In this document: one piece after another, positions 30,859 through 32,862 of the stretch | Layout: the number at the start of each line of letters is the position of its first letter | How positions within the stretch are numbered: the stretch's first letter is position 1 | NCBI GenBank assembly: GCA_030627285.1 | Contig: DAOUSJ010000011.1 | Coordinates: forward strand, 1 to 32,862 | Direction: 5' to 3' | DNA from: Methylococcaceae bacterium | Lineage (GTDB): Bacteria > Pseudomonadota > Gammaproteobacteria > Methylococcales > Methylomonadaceae | DNA length: 32,862 nucleotides | Made by a program: the position numbers and the translations under genes | Notes under the pieces: model-generated | What the model saw: only the letters and a program-made list of their open reading frames with translations | The model's database searches: none | What the model was told of the DNA's origin: nothing

Positions 30859-31227
30859 TTAATCGCGCATTAACAGCGCAAACCAAAAAATTGATACCAC
30901 CGCGACATATCCTGCCAACAACGGTAATAATGTTATATTAGGAACTTTAAAAGCTACGTAAAACAATATAGCTGTAAGGATTAATTTCCCAGACTCACCT
31001 GCATAAAAAGACCGCATTATTTTTTTTGCATCTTGATCCGCACTAGTATTTGCTATCCTTAATGCAAAATACAAATTTGGAATAAAAGCAATTAATCCAC
31101 CTGATAATGGGGATAGTGCTATGGGAAAACCATAAACTATATAACATCCGCTGGTAATTATAATCACCAACAACACTTGTAATGTTAAAATTTTACTAAC
31201 AGTAGAAAGTTTTGTTCCAACTGCCAT
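30859..31227 (-). CDS. atpI: F0F1 ATP synthase subunit I
   Basis: Small 4-TM protein immediately upstream of atpB; YCIVYGFPIALSPLSGGLIAFIPNLYFALRI-type AtpI core (actual: GCYIVYGFPIALSPLSGGLIAFIPNLYFALRI). ATG at 31227 preceded by AGGA. Confidence 0.85.
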   Translation of the reverse strand: MAVGTKLSTVSKILTLQVLLVIIITSGCYIVYGFPIALSPLSGGLIAFIPNLYFALRIANTSADQDAKKIMRSFYAGESGKLILTAILFYVAFKVPNITLLPLLAGYVAVVSIFWFALLMRD

Positions 31228-31256
31228 GATATTTCCTGTCATAACAACAACGGCAA

Positions 31257-31285
31257 ATTATAGCTAGCAGTTGTAATTAAATCAA
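31257..31285 (-). promoter_or_regulatory. Predicted sigma70-type promoter for the atp operon (TTGATT-17-TATAAT)
   Basis: Minus strand: -35 TTGATT at 31280-31285, 17-nt spacer, -10 TATAAT at 31257-31262, about 30 nt upstream of the atpI ATG. Confidence 0.65.
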
Positions 31286-31289
31286 CTGC
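31267..31289. repeat. 23-bp interrupted palindrome GCAGTTG-N9-CAACTGC over the -35/spacer region
   Basis: gcagttg (31267-31273) and caactgc (31283-31289): perfect 7-bp arms. Confidence 0.7.
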
Positions 31290-31302
31290 GATTGCAAGCA
31301 TT

Positions 31303-32319
31303 CTACCTTTTAATTGCTTTTTCACCTAGAAAAAATAATCTGCATAAATTATTTTTGCTACAAAAAAAATAAATAACTATTGGTCCTAGTATTCCAAATA
31401 TTAGCCCATTACCAAACAAAATTGTTATATCATGAACACCTGTATTCTGTAACAAAATTCTCATACCTGCAGTAAAAAATATATGGTGTAAATAAATTGC
31501 ATAAGAATATTTTCCCACTATAGCTAGCCATCCAATTTTAATTTTAGTCAATAACAAGCCTAAACAGCCGCTTAACCCAATCAACAATGGTAACCACATT
31601 TTTTTTGATGCAATTAGTTCTTTAGGTATAAATGGTGTCACTAAAATAATTGTTAAAATTAAAATCCAACCCCAGTATTGCCGCCATGATTTAATAATAT
31701 CGAACCTAAAAACAAACATTCCAAAAATAAAATACGGAAATAAATAAATTGCACCTGAAATTGAAAACCAAGGGATATATAAAGGTGAAATATATATAAT
31801 CATTGCAATTAAAAAAATCAGAATAGTGTTTACCTTATGTCGCAAAAAATTCAACTTCTCCAATGGAATAACAACTAAATAGATAATAAATAATGCCTCT
31901 GCAAACCAAAAATGTGCATATGGTTTGATTAATAGTAAATACCATGTTGTTACATTATTATTTGTAGTGGGAATGTTTATTTGAATGAAAGCAAATAACA
32001 GTCCTACAACTACCATTGGAACTAATAATCTCCTAGTTTTAGCAAATAAAAACTTAGCCACGCCAATTTTAAATGGTCTATACGCATAAATATATCCAGA
32101 TAAAAAAGTAAATAGTGGCATCCGAATTAACGCAAGTGAATCATTAATATCTCTTATAAAACCTGTTGAAATTTTTAATCCAGCATCTTCATTATTACCT
32201 ATAACATGGTAAGCCACTAACAGAATACAGGCAATTCCCCTAAGAGTATCAATTTCAATATTTCTATAATTTTGAGAATTTTTTAGAGGTTTATATATAT
32301 TGAATTGCCAAAATTTCAT
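31303..32319 (-). CDS. Acyltransferase 3 family membrane protein (OafA-like)
   Basis: [41 protein letters not shown]; multiple TM segments; [10 protein letters not shown]. Confidence 0.88.
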   Translation of the reverse strand: MKFWQFNIYKPLKNSQNYRNIEIDTLRGIACILLVAYHVIGNNEDAGLKISTGFIRDINDSLALIRMPLFTFLSGYIYAYRPFKIGVAKFLFAKTRRLLVPMVVVGLLFAFIQINIPTTNNNVTTWYLLLIKPYAHFWFAEALFIIYLVVIPLEKLNFLRHKVNTILIFLIAMIIYISPLYIPWFSISGAIYLFPYFIFGMFVFRFDIIKSWRQYWGWILILTIILVTPFIPKELIASKKMWLPLLIGLSGCLGLLLTKIKIGWLAIVGKYSYAIYLHHIFFTAGMRILLQNTGVHDITILFGNGLIFGILGPIVIYFFCSKNNLCRLFFLGEKAIKR

Positions 32320-32767
32320 AATCTATGTCGCCTCCAGGAGCTTTCACAGTCACAACATCTTCAGCTTGTTTACCAATTAAAGCACGAGCAATAGGCGAAC
32401 CTATAGAAATACGCTGAGCTTTTATATCCGCCTCATCTTCACCTACAATTTGATAAGTTACCACCACTTCTGTATCAAGATTTTCAATTTTTACAGTAGC
32501 TCCAAAAATAACTTTACCCTTGGCATCAATTTGAGTCACATCAATAATTTCTGCATTAGATAATTTACCATCAATATCTTTAATACGACCTTCGGTAAAA
32601 CTCTGTTGGTCACGAGCCGCATGATATTCAGCATTTTCTTTTAAATCACCGTGTTCACGTGCTGTTGCAATATCTGCAATAATACGAGGACGTATCACTG
32701 ATTTTAATTGTTCTAATTCGGCACGTAATTTATTCGCACCTACAACAGTTAAAGGGACTTTATTCAT
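32291..32767 (-). CDS. greA: Transcription elongation factor GreA
   Basis: [73 protein letters not shown]. Confidence 0.98.
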   Translation of the reverse strand: MNKVPLTVVGANKLRAELEQLKSVIRPRIIADIATAREHGDLKENAEYHAARDQQSFTEGRIKDIDGKLSNAEIIDVTQIDAKGKVIFGATVKIENLDTEVVVTYQIVGEDEADIKAQRISIGSPIARALIGKQAEDVVTVKAPGGDIDYEILAIQYI

Positions 32768-32790
32768 TGATTACTCCAATTTTTAATTTA

Positions 32791-32825
32791 AAAAACCTGA
32801 GAATTTTCCAAGAATACTCAGGTTT
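32791..32825 (-). terminator. Intrinsic terminator-like hairpin 5' of greA
   Basis: Stem aaacctgag (32793-32801) / ctcaggttt (32817-32825), perfect 9 bp; on minus strand the stem runs into TTTTT. Confidence 0.75.
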
Positions 32826-32862
32826 AAAGGTTTTAATTATTAAAAATAATACTTAATTTAAA

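Overview
AT-rich window, apparently gammaproteobacterial, with every supported gene on the minus strand. In transcription order (right to left): greA; an acyltransferase-3 gene; a canonical atpIBEFHAGDC operon ending in an intrinsic terminator; glmU; then a compact, largely overlapping or tightly spaced gene block. That block reads: SLC13/TrkA-C permease (likely sulfate), bifunctional ATP sulfurylase-APS kinase (PAPS synthesis), a class III nucleotidyl cyclase-like protein with degenerate metal sites, a group 2-type capsule ABC exporter (KpsM/T/E/D-like), rmlCBDA (dTDP-L-rhamnose), an 888-aa two-domain glycosyltransferase, a ~1398-aa multidomain glycosyltransferase (GT31-like plus GT2/GT92-like), three different sulfotransferase-family proteins, and a secreted clan GH-A-like glycoside hydrolase cut by the left edge. 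The hydrolase is absent from the supplied ORF track because it starts with GTG and runs off the window. My main hypothesis is one self-contained locus that takes up sulfate, makes PAPS, builds a rhamnose-containing glycan, sulfates it and exports it. Secondary items are a pseudo-cyclase, a shared C-terminal module on two sulfotransferases, a structured leader with a mini-ORF before the kpsD-like gene, and a palindrome over the predicted atp promoter. No tRNA, rRNA, CRISPR or transposon was seen.
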